A DNA stretch of 64,000 bases from Oegoconia quadripuncta. Lineage: Eukaryota > Arthropoda > Insecta > Lepidoptera > Autostichidae. The stretch spans positions 3,433,001 through 3,497,000 of the forward strand of contig OX438752.1 of assembly GCA_949316235.1 (NCBI GenBank). Direction: 5' to 3'. Position 1 is the first letter of the stretch; every line of letters starts with the position of its first letter. The notes beneath the pieces are model-generated. The model was not told the DNA's origin. It worked only from the letters and a program-made list of their open reading frames with translations, and made no database searches. Made by a program: the position numbers and the translations under genes. This document shows, piece by piece, positions 41,216 through 51,635 of the stretch.

Positions 41216-41246
41216 CTAACCTTTTCGTCACAGTACATTTTTGAAA

Positions 41247-41870
41247 ATCTAATGTGTGTCAAAATAAATATAGCATCATTTAGGGAAAATAGTGATAAAC
41301 ATGACGTCAATACAAGAAATAAAGATAAACTTGCAGGTCACATAAGTCGTCTCCGCAAAGTCAGTAATTCATTCAAAGGGTTATGTAATGTATGTCCTAT
41401 GTTTGTTCAATGTATGTTTGTATATTTATATATGCAATTAAGTGTTAAATAAATAAATAATAAAAATAAGGTTCCAGTTGATATACAAAATCTTCCTCTC
41501 AATAAATTTAAAGATACTATAAAACAGAAACTTATTAAAAAAGCATATATCAGACTACTTAGATGATGATCATCCCTGGACATAACTATTTCACAATTAA
41601 TAATGAAATATAATAACCTTTTTGTAATATAAATCTTCATCTTCACTTAACATCAGGAGTGATTGAGGTCAAGTACAAACACGTTGTGCTTAAAAAAAAA
41701 ATAACCTTTATGTAAAATCAAAGCCTGATTTTAAAAGAGCAACCCTTCGAGTTTCTTGCTTGTTCTTCTCAAGGGAAAATTGCATTTTGAACAAGCAGTA
41801 GCTTAAAAAATGTAAAATTGACTATTAGGTGTATTTTTTGACTTTGATATATATGATGTATTACTCCGAT
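41247..41870 (+). pseudogene. LINE-X C-terminal fragment with 80-bp insertion
   Basis: Frames: SFRENSDKHDVNTRNKDKLA, GHISRLRKVSNSFKGLC, then a break (41388-41465, A/T-rich insertion ending aaataaataaataataaaaa), then VPVDIQNLPLNKFKDTIKQK and the 3' UTR (41720-41860, 'gagcaacccttcgagtttct'). A SINE-B/LINE-Y-type tail piece sits at 41640-41695 ('tgattgaggtcaagtacaaa'). Relative of 48758-49468. Confidence 0.7.
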
Positions 41871-42320
41871 TTTCTAATAAATATTTATGAATTTGTATTA
41901 AATTTATTTCTATTATAACAACCCCATATTTTTTCATGTTTATAATTGACTTTATTTAACATTTGTTTATCAATTCTATACAAACTTGCAAGTCCAAATT
42001 TGTCGAAATGAATAAATCGATTCTAATGAAACTTTATAAGCATAAAACACTTACAGATCTAAAAAGTTAGTATAGAATATTTTCGAAAAAGAACTATTAA
42101 CTAGAACTATTAATTTAGAGCGATTTTAAGTTTTCCGTACTAACAGAAAAAAAGCATCTTTGGAATGCGATATTATGAAAATGTTTTACCAACTTTTAGA
42201 TCTATGTATCCTGCTTATAAGTATAAAGTGTCATTAGAATCGGTCTATTAATTTTGAAAAATTTGGATTTGAAAGTTTGGAATAAGCCCTCATAAGAACA
42301 TTTTATTTGTCATATTCAAA
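41871..42320. other. Unassigned AT-rich stretch
   Basis: No feature supported. Confidence 0.4.
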
Positions 42321-42324
42321 GAAC

Positions 42325-42485
42325 CGCCTCCGTGGCTCAATGTAAACAACATTGGGTTTACGATTCGGAGGTCGCGGGTTCGATCCCCAGCGGAGTACAT
42401 ATTTAAGTACTCGGTTTGGTTGGTGGTAGGGCATTTTAAATGTCCGCCTGGTTAGCTACCACCATCTTATCTAAATCTGCCGCCA
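42325..42485 (+). mobile_element. SINE-B, 5' half
   Basis: The head 'ccgcctccgtggctcaatgt' to 'gaggtcgcgggttcgatccc' (B-box) is followed by body 'tcggtttggttggtggtagg' and 'gccgccaagcagcaat'. The 3' half is missing. Confidence 0.8.
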
Positions 42486-42604
42486 AGCAGCAATAACACA
42501 CTGCTGTGAGCTGAGCTGCTGCTACCACTATCTGTTGACACAAATATAGGACATTAGAGTAGTAATTAATATTTAAATACAAGTATAAAAATAAAAAAAT
42601 AAGA

Positions 42605-43620
42605 TGGGAGTTCGCCCGCCGGTGTGACTCAGGACTCCGAATCAGTGGTGTCCACCATTAGGTCTCTGGGCATGGTGCGGCGCCAGACCGTGAATGTGGA
42701 GGAGTGAGGACTCATCCGCTCGTAGGGACTGAAACTTGGCTAAGCGTCGAAGCGATCCAGGCTTTCCATATTTAGGTCTCTCTGGACCACTGCGTTTCTT
42801 TCGAAACGGGGAGCACTTACTATCGTACGAAGCGTCAGCGATTGTTGCGACTGCAACTGAGTAATGGGCGATGCATATTTTTGCACGTACTGGAAGCTTC
42901 GAGGTCAACACCGGCCGGAGAATCGCCCGTTCTGCGCGCGATTGCCAGATCGCGTGTTTGATGTGCGCCTTTATGTTCAACCACTGATCGATGTACACTC
43001 CGAGGTATTTTACCATCAAGGCCCACTCGATCTCCTGTGCAAACAGTCTGACTCGTGGTTAGCTGTTTTACGAAGATTCCTGTAAATGTCAAATGGCCTA
43101 ACATTGACTGAAAGTCTCCACCTACTTAGCCAGTCGGCGAGAGCGTGCAGAGTCCTCTGTATTTTGTCCGCGAACAGGACTAGTGGCCGTGTTCGATAAC
43201 TCAAAGGAAAGTAGATTAGGTCGCTGTCCGTCTGTGTACCCCGAATAGTTAGTCCAGGCATTAACCAAATGACCAGAATTGGGCAATCACGTACCTGGAA
43301 TCCTCGTGCTTCAAATTCCTGGGCAACCGCCTCTACATCCGAACCATACGGTTGTAAACTCCACATCCAGAATAGTTTGAGGGTAGCCACTGGCTGTTTA
43401 CTGTCCGAAACCGAAACTTGGTCACCAAAGAATAAATAATCCGATCTTGAACAGCCGCAAACGCAGAATGCGGCGGCAAAGCGAGACTACCGCTCTGATG
43501 TCCTTTGGTCGTGACGGCCGGCGCGCGCAGGCAACTAGCCTGCGAGTCCTCGATGTTTAATGCGATAGATGGCGGTGCGATCATAGCGATCCAGGCCGTT
43601 TGATTACCAAAATTGTGGCA
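42605..43620 (-). pseudogene. Jockey-like LINE ORF, decayed
   Basis: Minus-strand blocks in order: MIAPPSIALNIEDSQASCLR, SLALPPHSAFAAVQDRI, RTRPLVLFADKIQRTLHALA (FADD box altered to FADK), DWLSRWRLSVNV, MVKYLGVYIDQWLNIKAHI, LRPVLTSKLPVRAKICIAHY and an end SSLLHIHGLAPH. Frameshifts separate them. 'ADWLSRWRLSVN' and 'KYLGVYID' are typical jockey-clade RT segments. GC-rich compared with its flanks. Confidence 0.75.
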
Positions 43621-43779
43621 ATGTAGAATGCCCAGACAGGCCGCGTCACCTCCCTGAACAGCTAGACTAAGACGTTGAGAGCAGTGGCGTGCCTAGGGTT
43701 TCAGAGTAGGGCAAGCCCAAGTAATATTTGATGAATGATTCATGGTTTTTACACAGTTAATGAAGTTACATACATTATT

Positions 43780-44030
43780 TTTTATGCACAACGGGTTGGT
43801 ACATGACCACAATCACACCTGATGTTAAGTGAAGATGAGGTCGAAGGTGGAAGCGTACTGACCCGGAAACCCCAACACATTTGGACTGGCTATCTTATCT
43901 CTGACAACCGGACACAACAATGTTATTAACGTTGCTGCTTAGCGGCAGATTTAGATGAGATGGTGGTCGCTAGACAGGCGGAAATTGAACATGCCCTACC
44001 ACTAACCAAACCGAGTAGGTACTAAACTAT
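43780..44030 (-). mobile_element. SINE-B, 3' part
   Basis: 'tttttatgcacaacgggttg' tail, then 'gtactgacccggaaacccca' and 'tctgacaaccggac', then body to 'accaaaccgagtaggtac'. The head is missing. Confidence 0.8.
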
Positions 44031-44044
44031 ACCCCGCCGCCGTA

Positions 44045-44218
44045 TTAATAAGAATTTCCCACAAGATGGTGGTAGCTAGCCAGGCGGACATTAAAAATGC
44101 CCTACCACTAACCAAACCGAGTAGGTACTTAAACCTGTACCCCGCTGGGGATCGAACCCGCGACATCCGACTCGTAAACCCAATGTTGTTTACATTGAGC
44201 CAGGGAGGAAGAGGAATA
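44045..44218 (-). mobile_element. SINE-B, 5' part
   Basis: Body 'gtagctagccaggcggacat' and head 'ctggggatcgaacccgcgac' (B-box complement) to 'acattgagccagggagg'. Adjacent to the 3' part at 43780; the pair may be one rearranged element or two. Confidence 0.8.
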
Positions 44219-44345
44219 AAGTTTTTTTTTTATATAAGAGGGCGGCAAACGAGCATGCGGGTCGCCTGATGGAAAGCAATCGCCGCCGCCCATGGACACC
44301 CGCAACACCAAAAGGGTCACATATGTGTTGCCGGCCTGTGAGGAA
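44219..44345 (-). mobile_element. LINE-Z 3' end
   Basis: T-run then 'tatataagagggcggcaaac', 'gagcatgcgggtcgcctgat' and 'ccatggacacccgcaac': the complement of 33540-33680. Inserted next to the SINE-B head. Confidence 0.75.
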
Positions 44346-44647
44346 GTTTGAAGTTGATGTTCCTGATCGAGTGTTTTATTAAGGCAAAGGCATGCCGGGC
44401 TTTTGAGTTATATCAAAGTACCGCCACTGGTTGAGCGTGGTACACACTAGCCCGTACATCACACGAACGACGACTGGACGTCTGCGATTCCGATGACCAC
44501 GAGTCTCTTGAGCAAGCCCCACAAACTACCTCAAAATACCACGAAATAAAAATACAGAGAAAATGCCTTTCTCCGGCGTGCGTTTCATTTAACTCCAAAT
44601 TGTAGTTTGTATATAATTGTATTATTACAACTGCCGATCTTCCGAAT

Positions 44648-44905
44648 AATGTGTAGTTTATCAACCATCTGGTATCCTGTTATATGGTATAAGTTCTGAA
44701 GAACTGTTCGAGCTAATACCCGCTGCTCAATTTAACCGATACACTTCTCGCCGCACTACTTTCCATCTTGTGACCCGCATGCTCGTTGCCGCCCTATCAT
44801 ATAAAAAAAAAATCTGGTATCCATGATACAAGCTGTAGTTGCTTGGTGTGGATCTGGATGGCGCTGTGTGTATATGCCAAGATATTTATTTATATTATTA
44901 TGCAA
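44648..44905 (+). mobile_element. SINE-A 3' half, split by LINE-Z insertion
   Basis: 'gtagtttatcaaccatctgg' (44651), then the insertion 44678-44811, then 'atacaagctgtagttgctt' and 'atggcgctgtgtgtatat'. The tRNA-like head is absent. Confidence 0.75.
44678..44811 (+). mobile_element. LINE-Z 3' end, internally deleted, with TSD
   Basis: 'gaagaactgttcgagctaat' to 'cttctcgccgc' (as 33330-33385), then a jump to 'tgacccgcatgctcgttgcc' and 'atcatataaaaaaaaa' (as 33640-33676). Exact 11-bp target duplication ATCTGGTATCC at 44667-44677 and 44812-44822. Confidence 0.85.
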
Positions 44906-45234
44906 TTGTGCGTATCTGCAGCTGCACGTATCATGTGAATACTCGGCATTATTTGCAGCGTTGTCTCAATATCCGTAAAGCTACCCATTACGTGTTTCCT
45001 AACTACTTAGCTTGAACTGCAAAAAAAAAACAATAATAGATTATATGATGAAACCTGTAATTTGCCGTATTTTTTGAATTCGTACTTTGTAATATTTATA
45101 CACATCTGTAACGCTGTTGATTTCTTTAATAAATTAATTAATTAATTAATTAAAAATAAAATACCTGTTACGTTTACGTTTACCATCCAAGATCATATAA
45201 ATTATAGATAATTATAGAATCATAAGTATAGATT
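44906..45234. other. Unassigned stretch
   Basis: 45128-45152 is (TTAA)n: taattaattaattaattaaa. No gene. Confidence 0.4.
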
Positions 45235-45512
45235 GACGACCTGTTTGGTGTAGTGGTTAGAAACTCTGCTGCTATACCAAAAGATCGCGGGTTCGAATCT
45301 CGGTAGGGGCATATGTTTGTATGATGAACACGGACATGTGTACCCGAGTTATGGATGTTTTTTATTTTTCATTTATATATGTATTTATTTACAAAAAAAA
45401 ATGTATTTCTGTAGTGTATCAACCATGTGGTATCCACAACACAAGCCTAGTTGCTTAGTATGAAACTAGATGGCGCTGTCTGTATATGTCCAAGGATAAG
45501 TTATTTTTTTAT
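45235..45512 (+). mobile_element. SINE-A copy
   Basis: Head gacgacctgtttggtgtagt, with A-box TGGTGTAGTGGTTAG and B-box GGTTCGAATCT; the body and A/T-rich tail are complete. The best-preserved A-box in the window. Confidence 0.9.
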
Positions 45513-45539
45513 TTTTTATTCAGTATGTACTTCATAAGC

Positions 45540-45790
45540 ACTCGTGACGCAGTCGCGTTCCCTATTCGTTTTCGATTAGCGAAGTTAAGCAATGTCTGGC
45601 GCTGTCAGTCCTTAGATGGGTGACCACTAGTGGCATTTTAATAGAAGTTTTTGGGTGCTTCGGAGCGCACACTAAATAGTCGGTCCAGGTTGTTTCAATT
45701 GAAGGCAGACGGTAAGCCAAGTTGGTGGCTTACAGGGCCAGCCTGAAAGCCACGGACAGTAGTATAGGGGCGGCGTAGTAGTTGTAGTAT
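45540..45790 (+). mobile_element. 5S rRNA-derived SINE
   Basis: 'gaagttaagcaatgtctggc', 'gctgtcagtccttagatggg' and 'tgaccact' (45581-45629) follow the internal promoter region of animal 5S rRNA (GAAGTTAAGC ... GGGCG.GGTCAGTACTTAGATGGGTGACC). The first ~20 bases of 5S and its 3' end are degenerate or absent. The unrelated body that follows (ctaaatagtcggtccaggtt; gaaagccacggacagtag) shows this is a SINE, not a 5S gene. Confidence 0.7.
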
Positions 45791-45819
45791 AAGGGCGGTT
45801 TAAAACACTGTCAGGGTTT

Positions 45820-45952
45820 TTTGATCACAATTGATGTTAAGTGAAGATGAGGCTGGAGGTGGAAGCGTACTGACCCGGAAACCCCAACACATTGGGGGAC
45901 TATCTTATCTCTGACAACCGGAACACAACAATGCTATAACATTGCTCCTTGG
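45820..45952 (-). mobile_element. SINE-B 3' part, left arm of an inverted pair
   Basis: 'cacaattgatgttaagtgaa', 'gtactgacccggaaacccca' and 'tctgacaaccggaacacaac'. Directly followed by a plus-strand copy. Confidence 0.8.
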
Positions 45953-46185
45953 TAGGGCATTTTAAAATGTGCGCCTGGCTAGCTACCACCATCTTATCTA
46001 AATCTGCCGACAAGCAGCAATGTTAATAGCATTGTTGTATTCCGGTTGTCAGAGATAGGATAGCCTTGCCCCCAAATGTGTTGGGGTTTCCCGGTCAGTA
46101 CGCTTCCACCTTCGACCTCATCTTCACTTACCATCAGGTGTGATTGAGGTCAAGTACGAACCCGTCGTGCATAAAAAAAAATAAG
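45953..46185 (+). mobile_element. SINE-B 3' part, right arm of an inverted pair
   Basis: 'tggtagggcattttaaaatg' through 'gttgtattccggttgtcaga' to the tail 'gattgaggtcaagtacgaac' and 'cgtgcataaaaaaaa'. With the left copy it would form a strong hairpin. Confidence 0.85.
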
Positions 46186-46689
46186 CAGTGCGCAGGAGTG
46201 AAAACGAGTTACAACTCCAGCATTTCAAATGGGTTTAAGAATGGGAGCCATCTGGATTTTTGATACGGGTGGTGTGGAGGAGTGGAGGGATTCGTTCTTA
46301 GAGAAGTCGGACATTAATATCGACATAATTTTAGGTACTATGTGTCTACAAATTATGGCATGAATATGTATATTCTAGTTGAGGCAAGTTTCACATTTTA
46401 TCTTTGATAATCACTTTTTTTTGGACCTCATTAATTTACGAAACAATTTAACATTGTAAAAGTGAACTAAATAAATCTAAGTTAATCTAATTGATCTTGC
46501 TCCGCGTGTCCGCTGCACCTTTGGCGACGTCTTTAAGCCACAGAGAGTGCTGTTAGAATGGCTAAGTTTTGGTCCAATAAAATTTGAAACTTGCCTCGAC
46601 TAGTAAAGAAGAAGACCATGAAAGACCAAGACGGAATCAAGAGCATGTGATTCTGCCCTGGTCTTCGACTCTAATAAAAGTTAGCACTT

Positions 46690-46910
46690 TATAGCTTAAT
46701 ATTTCTTCAACATCTTCGGGCTACGGTTACGGTCTACGTCTCGTAGCACTCGTAGCGCTCGTAGCACTGACTCGGTACATGAGATAGTGGACGGTATTCT
46801 AACACTGTTAAACGCGTTCAAATGTGACAATTGGAGCAAAGGATCAGTTCCACCCCGCCTCATATTCTGGGTGTGGAAGGTGGTGCAGATATTAAAAGCA
46901 AAAAGAAAGG
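46690..46910 (-). repeat. Dispersed repeat, partner of 54590-54835
   Basis: On the minus strand: 'ccagaatatgaggcggggtg', 'gaactgatcctttgctccaa', 'ttgtcacatttgaacgcgtt' and 'gagtcagtgctacgagcgct'. The plus-strand copy is at 54665-54800, and its right end recurs at 55290-55350. Unclassified mobile sequence with no intact ORF. Confidence 0.55.
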
Positions 46911-47150
46911 TGAGTGATATGTAGAAATAAGTAATATGGTAGAAGGTTGGTTGGTGGTATGGCATTTTAAATGTTCGCCTGGCTGGCTACCAGATAGCAT
47001 TTTTGTGTGGATTGAAATGCCACAATAGACCTCTTAATATGATAAGCTTTCAATGTTTGCTTGGTCAACGTGTGGTGGACTGTACATAACTGCAGGCTGT
47101 GGCTGAAAATCAGCGGCCGCTGGCTCCCAGCGACCGGCGTTTAACCGCCC
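46911..47150. mobile_element. SINE-B scrap and unassigned flank
   Basis: 46948-46995, 'tggttggtggtatggcattt' and 'gttcgcctggctggctacc', is a short piece of SINE-B body. Confidence 0.5.
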
Positions 47151-47151
47151 T

Positions 47152-47480
47152 CCGTGGCCCATTGTAAACAACATTGGGTGTCCGATTCGGAGGTCACGGG
47201 TTCGATCCCCCGCGGGGCATATATTTAGTACTCGGTTTGGTTAGTGGTAGGGCATATTAAATGTCCGCCTGGCTAGCTACCACCATTTTATCTAAATCTG
47301 CCGCCAAACAGCAATGTTAATAGCATTGTTGTGTTCCGGTTGTCAGAGATAAGATAGCCAGTCCCCTAAATAAGATGGGATTTCCGGGTCAGTATGCTAC
47401 CACCTTCGGCCTCATCTTCACTTGAGGTGTCACATCAGGTGTGATTGAGGTCAAGTTCTAACCCTTTTTGCATAAAAAGA
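47152..47480 (+). mobile_element. SINE-B, full length
   Basis: Head 'ccctccgtggcccattgtaa' with B-box 'gggttcgatcccccgcgg' (47200-47217), body 'ctggctagctaccaccattt', 'tgttccggttgtcagagata' and 'gggtcagtatgctacc', and tail 'gtgattgaggtcaagttcta' then 'tttttgcataaaaagaaa'. Reference copy for the family. Confidence 0.9.
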
Positions 47481-47740
47481 AATGTGGTGATGATGGAAGG
47501 CAAGGAAAACCAGCACTAAACCCAAGAAGTAGGTCATGCTCTAACCTTGAGTCTACAGTCAGCCAGGATAGGGAGACTGGAGTTGGTACACGTGACACGT
47601 CACTTTCAGTTAAATCACTTCACAGTATGCTAATAGCACAGGGTGGCTAGAACATCTAGCCTGAATACGAAACATGACCAGGTGACACTCTCGTAATATC
47701 CGACGGGTGCTGGCCGTCTCGTCCACCAACTCCATGACAA
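47481..47740. other. Unassigned stretch
   Basis: The short ORF at 47468-47650 begins inside the SINE-B tail and is not supported. Confidence 0.4.
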
Positions 47741-47741
47741 T

Positions 47742-48073
47742 TTAATAAACCAATCTCAATACAAGTTTTGAGGCTGTATCACCCGAGATGGGTCTTAAGA
47801 AGTTGACACTATCTCAAGCTCCATGCTAATTTATAAACCAATCTTGAGGTCTACTCAGCTGAGATCACTTCTCAAGTACGTCTCAGCGGAAAATGAATTA
47901 TAGTCCTGAGTTTCGTTAGTTAATACGTGAAACTCAGCGCACCTCTCAAGTGAGTACTGCTTAAGTATTCACATGCTTTTCAGGTCACAAGTTAGGTTTA
48001 TTAATCAACACGTTTACTTGAGACCGGTCACAAAACTGTTCTCAATCTTGACAATGGTTTATTAATACGGGCC
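47742..48073. mobile_element. PIF/Harbinger-like MITE, left end truncated
   Basis: Starts mid-TIR at 'ttaataaaccaatctcaata' and ends 'tttattaatacgggcc' with TTA after it. The interior is nearly the same as 39820-40145. Confidence 0.75.
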
Positions 48074-48192
48074 TTAGAAAACTTAGCTAACTTAGTTCAA
48101 TCTGTCCCCTCGTAAACGAGACTAAAGTCTCTCATATAAAAATCCGCTCTCAAATCTGACCACGAATTACTGAGATACTTACGGGCAAAGAC

Positions 48193-48222
48193 TGGACACA
48201 CACACACACACACACACACACA
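48193..48222. repeat. (CA)n microsatellite
   Basis: About 14 CA units. Confidence 0.9.
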
Positions 48223-48639
48223 TTTTTCATATAGGGCAAAAAAAAATATACGTCATTGTAAAGGGAGATAAAGTAAATCTAAAAATTATACTTGACTTCA
48301 GGTAACGGCTGGAAATCTACATACATAATGATATATTTTACGATACACAATTATTTTACGATTTTGAATATTATTGAATACTTGTTATCCAGTTATTCGT
48401 CCAGTGATTGGTATGACGTAAAACTGTAAATCCTCAGTAAGAGCGCATGACATGGAGTCAGATGCAGGTCTTACTGAGATAGTTATCTTCAGAATAGGAG
48501 GGTAACTCAGGGTGGTGGCGGACGAATGACTTGCTCATCAACGGCGGCACCCTCAGGTCTAGTTAGATGGCTTACTGTTCACCGACCAACAAGCACTGGA
48601 CTAGCGTGGTCGGTTAATAGTCCAAACCCCTCATCATTA

Positions 48640-48700
48640 TAACAGATGAGGGAGGCCTTTGCCCAGCAGTGGGACACTATGGGCTCTTAATAAAAATAAA
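48640..48700 (+). mobile_element. LINE 3' end
   Basis: 'gagggaggcctttgcccagc', 'agtgggacactatgggctct' and 'taataaaaataaataaa', as 1830-1875 and 60630-60680. Truncated. Confidence 0.6.
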
Positions 48701-48755
48701 TAAACTTGTTATTCTATAATATAGTAGGTACCTATTACTGTTTATACATAGTCAA

Positions 48756-49468
48756 AGTCAAAGTCAAAGTCAAAAATGCTTTATTTTGTAGGTACACAGA
48801 GTACACTTAAAATAGTCAATTTTACATAGTAAATTTTAAATTTTTTAAGCTACTGCTTGTTCAAAATGCAATTTTCCCCTGAGAAGAACAAGCAAGAAAC
48901 TCGAAGGGTTGCTCTTTTAAAATCAGGCTTTGATTTTACATAAAGGTTTTTATATTACAAACAGGTTTTTAAATTTCATTATTAATTGTGAAATAGCCTG
49001 GCATGCGAACGATCTGATTATGTCCAGGGATGATTATCATCTAAATAGTCTGATATTTTATAATATGCTTTCTCAATAAGTTTCTGTTTTACAGTATCTT
49101 TAAATTTATTGAGAGGAAGATTTTGTATATCAACTGGAACCTTATTGAAAAAGCGTATACATAACCCTTTGAATGAATTACTGACTTTGCGGAGGCGACT
49201 TATGTGACCTGCAAGTTTATCTTTATTTCTTGTATTGACATCATGTTTATCACTATTTTTCCTAAATGATGTTATATTTTTTTTGACATACATTAGATTT
49301 TCAAAAATGTACTGTGACGAAAAGGTTAGAATGTTATACACTTTAAACCTATCTCTAAGTGACACTGCAGGTCTCAATTGATAAATTGCGCGAACGGCTC
49401 GTTTTTGTAAAACAAAGATTGTATTTATATCCGCGGCGTTTCCCCACAGCAAGATACCGTAAGACATC
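48756..49468 (-). pseudogene. LINE-X copy, C-terminal ORF and 3' UTR
   Basis: The tail (AGTCAA)n lies at 48756-48780, and the 3' UTR at 48780-49015 ('gaagaacaagcaagaaactc'). The ORF (49018-49488) reads MSYGILLWGNAADINTIFVL, QKRAVRAIYQLRPAVSLRDR, KNSDKHDVNTRNKDKLAGHI, CIRFFNKVPVDIQNLPLNKF and KAYYKISDYLDDNHPWT stop. Open for ~150 codons, so a comparatively young 5'-truncated insertion. The empty site is at 51000-51050. Confidence 0.85.
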
Positions 49469-49739
49469 ATACGCTTAGATATGTGCATTTGTCGACTTTA
49501 TCTACGTTTTTCTTTTGTTTGGGATTTGAATTTAGTGATAACAACACGTATTACTCGTATCAAATTTTTAATACTGAATTACTTGTTAAAAAGCAATTGC
49601 TTTGTTTGGTTAATCGATTTTCTTATCGAATTCGACTATAGTTCCTTGGGGAAAGTTGTACGTAATCAAGAGTAGCGTCACCAGTTAATGGGAATTACTC
49701 GAATTCAAATTTACCCTGTATAATTCACATCTGCGAACA

Positions 49740-50480
49740 ATTTGGTTGGTGGTAGGACATTTTAAACCATCTTATCCATAAACCCCACAAAAACATTAAT
49801 ACTTTTAATTTTAAAACTGCCTATATTCATTATATTGGTATAATAATTGTATTGGTTTCGCTACAAAAATCTTGCGTGCGTTTTTCAGTAAGTGGTACTG
49901 GCAGAATAACCAGCGCTGTGGTAAGTACCACTATCTTTGCTGCAGCATATGCTGAGTCAGAGCCCTTTCAGTGCACAGTGGGTACAGCCCGTCGCTGGGA
50001 AAATCTTGTATGTTGTGCGTCAGTATATTAAGCTTTTATTTATTTATTTTATTTGTTGATTACATAGGATTTATTGTTTGTGTTCTTCTATTTTGGTTGT
50101 ATGTACTGTGCAGTGAATAAATGTCTCTATCTATCTATCTTATCTAAATCTGCCGCCAAGCAGCAATGTTAATAATTGTTGTATTCCGTTTGTCAGAGAT
50201 AATAGACGGAATACTTCTTCGATTTATTTATTGACAGGTTCTTAGCCATGTTTCAATCGTTTCGAAGATATTTAGCTTTTGTGACAGTTTTAGGTGTACT
50301 TCGCTGATATTTCTTTCGAGCGTTTTCTAAATTTACATCATATATAAGATTAAGCCCGGAGATACCCCAAATGTGTTGGGATTTCCGGGTCAGTACGCTT
50401 ACACCTTTGACCTCATCTGCACTTAACATCAGGTGTAGTTGAAGTCAAGTATGAACCCTGTTGTGCATTAAAAAAAAATT
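49740..50480 (+). mobile_element. SINE-B, broken in three pieces
   Basis: 49740-49785 (tttggttggtggtaggacat), 50140-50205 (atctgccgccaagcagcaat) and 50365-50475 (aaatgtgttgggatttccgg ... ccctgttgtgcattaaaaaa) lie in SINE-B order with unrelated DNA between. 50120-50140 is a tatctatctatct run. Confidence 0.65.
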
Positions 50481-50709
50481 GTATTCACATTAAGGTTCAC
50501 TAATTTTGCGACTACTGCCAGCACCCGTCGGAGAACACCCGTCGCAATTGCGAAACAATATATCAACTGCTCAGGGTTTGTTGTTCTAGCCGCCTTGTGC
50601 TACCGAGAATAAGCTACATGCAGCAAATAAGAGAGAAGTTGAACGTCGTGTCGTATCAGGAGGGGAAGACGAAGGCGGCAAACAGAGAGATATGGAAAAA
50701 ATCCACCGA
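50481..50709. other. Unassigned stretch
   Basis: No feature supported. Confidence 0.4.
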
Positions 50710-50990
50710 TAAAATCAAAAAATGCTTTATTTTGTAGGTACACAGGGTACACTTAAAATAGTCGGATTTTACATTTTGAAAGCTACTGCTTGTTCAAAAG
50801 CCAATTTTCTCCTGAGACGAACAAGCAAGAAACTCGAGAGGTTGTTCTTTTTTAAAAAAAGGTTTTTATGTTACAAAATTATTAATTATTATTTTATATT
50901 ATAATATTTCATTATTAATTGTGAAATAGCCTGGTTATGCGAATGGGCTGTTCATGTCCATGAATGTTTATCATCTAAATGATGATGAAT
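50710..50990 (-). mobile_element. LINE-X 3' UTR fragment
   Basis: 'tgctttattttgtaggtaca' to 'ctgttcatgtccatgaatg' corresponds to 48778-49040. No ORF remains. Lies next to the empty-site copy. Confidence 0.75.
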
Positions 50991-50999
50991 TACTTGGTT

Positions 51000-51145
51000 A
51001 TTCTATAATATAGTAGGTACCTATCACTATTTTACATACGCTTAGATATGTGCATTTACCGATTTTATCTTCAATTTTTTCTTTTGTTTGAGATTCAATT
51101 AGTTATCACACTACATTTATTATCAAATTTTCAAGTATTTAAATG
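51000..51145 (+). repeat. Duplicated host segment: empty site for LINE-X
   Basis: 'ttattctataatatagtagg' and 'tacctatcactattttacat', then 'acgcttagatatgtgcattt'. At 48715-48755 and 49467-49600 the same text is interrupted by LINE-X (48756-49468). Confidence 0.7.
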
Positions 51146-51155
51146 ATTAGCAAGT

Positions 51156-51377
51156 ATGGACATGAATCGCCTACCAATAATCATCATATCAGCTACAGGA
51201 CTTCACTACCTTTTCTATAAAGTTCCAAAGTATCCGGTAGAAAGCGGCCTCCATCCAGCGATTTCCCGGAATCTTTATCAGTTCATTTGGCCACCTTGTG
51301 AGTGGACCTACGCTTTGCTTGCCGGTGCGTACTTTGTAAAACAGCTTCTAGTTTTCCTAAGAAGACAAAATAAATAA
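51156..51377 (+). CDS. Possible small membrane protein
   Basis: 73 codons: MDMNRLPIIIISATGLHYLF ... WTYALLAGAYFVKQLLVFLR then RQNK and stop. Two hydrophobic stretches (about residues 6-22 and 51-68) with a basic end suggest a two-pass membrane peptide. AATAAA overlaps the stop region (51370-51378). The composition is unlike the TE frames around it. I do not recognise it and see no second copy. It could be chance, a retrocopy or a small gene. Confidence 0.3.
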   Translation: MDMNRLPIIIISATGLHYLFYKVPKYPVESGLHPAISRNLYQFIWPPCEWTYALLAGAYFVKQLLVFLRRQNK

Positions 51378-51635
51378 AATACATAACGTCACGACCTTTA
51401 TCCCAAATAGCGTGGTTAGAGTTATCCCAACCATAATCGTTTGGATGTTCAAAAATGTTTAAAAATAACTGTATATTCTGGAAGTATGCATGTAGTATAT
51501 ATAGTCCGAAACTCCTATATAATACATTGGAAATCCCAACTTTTTTGTTTTTAATCCTTGCCCCGGAATACTCCGTCACAGTATCCCTTTTACGTCACCC
51601 AACCATGGCTGGCTTTAACGCGCTTTACATTGGTA

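Noticed and set aside
45558..45640. Functional 5S rRNA gene
   Set aside because: Only the internal-promoter region is recognisable; the ends are missing and a SINE body follows.
48193..48222. Regulatory Z-DNA element
   Set aside because: A plain CA microsatellite; no supporting context.
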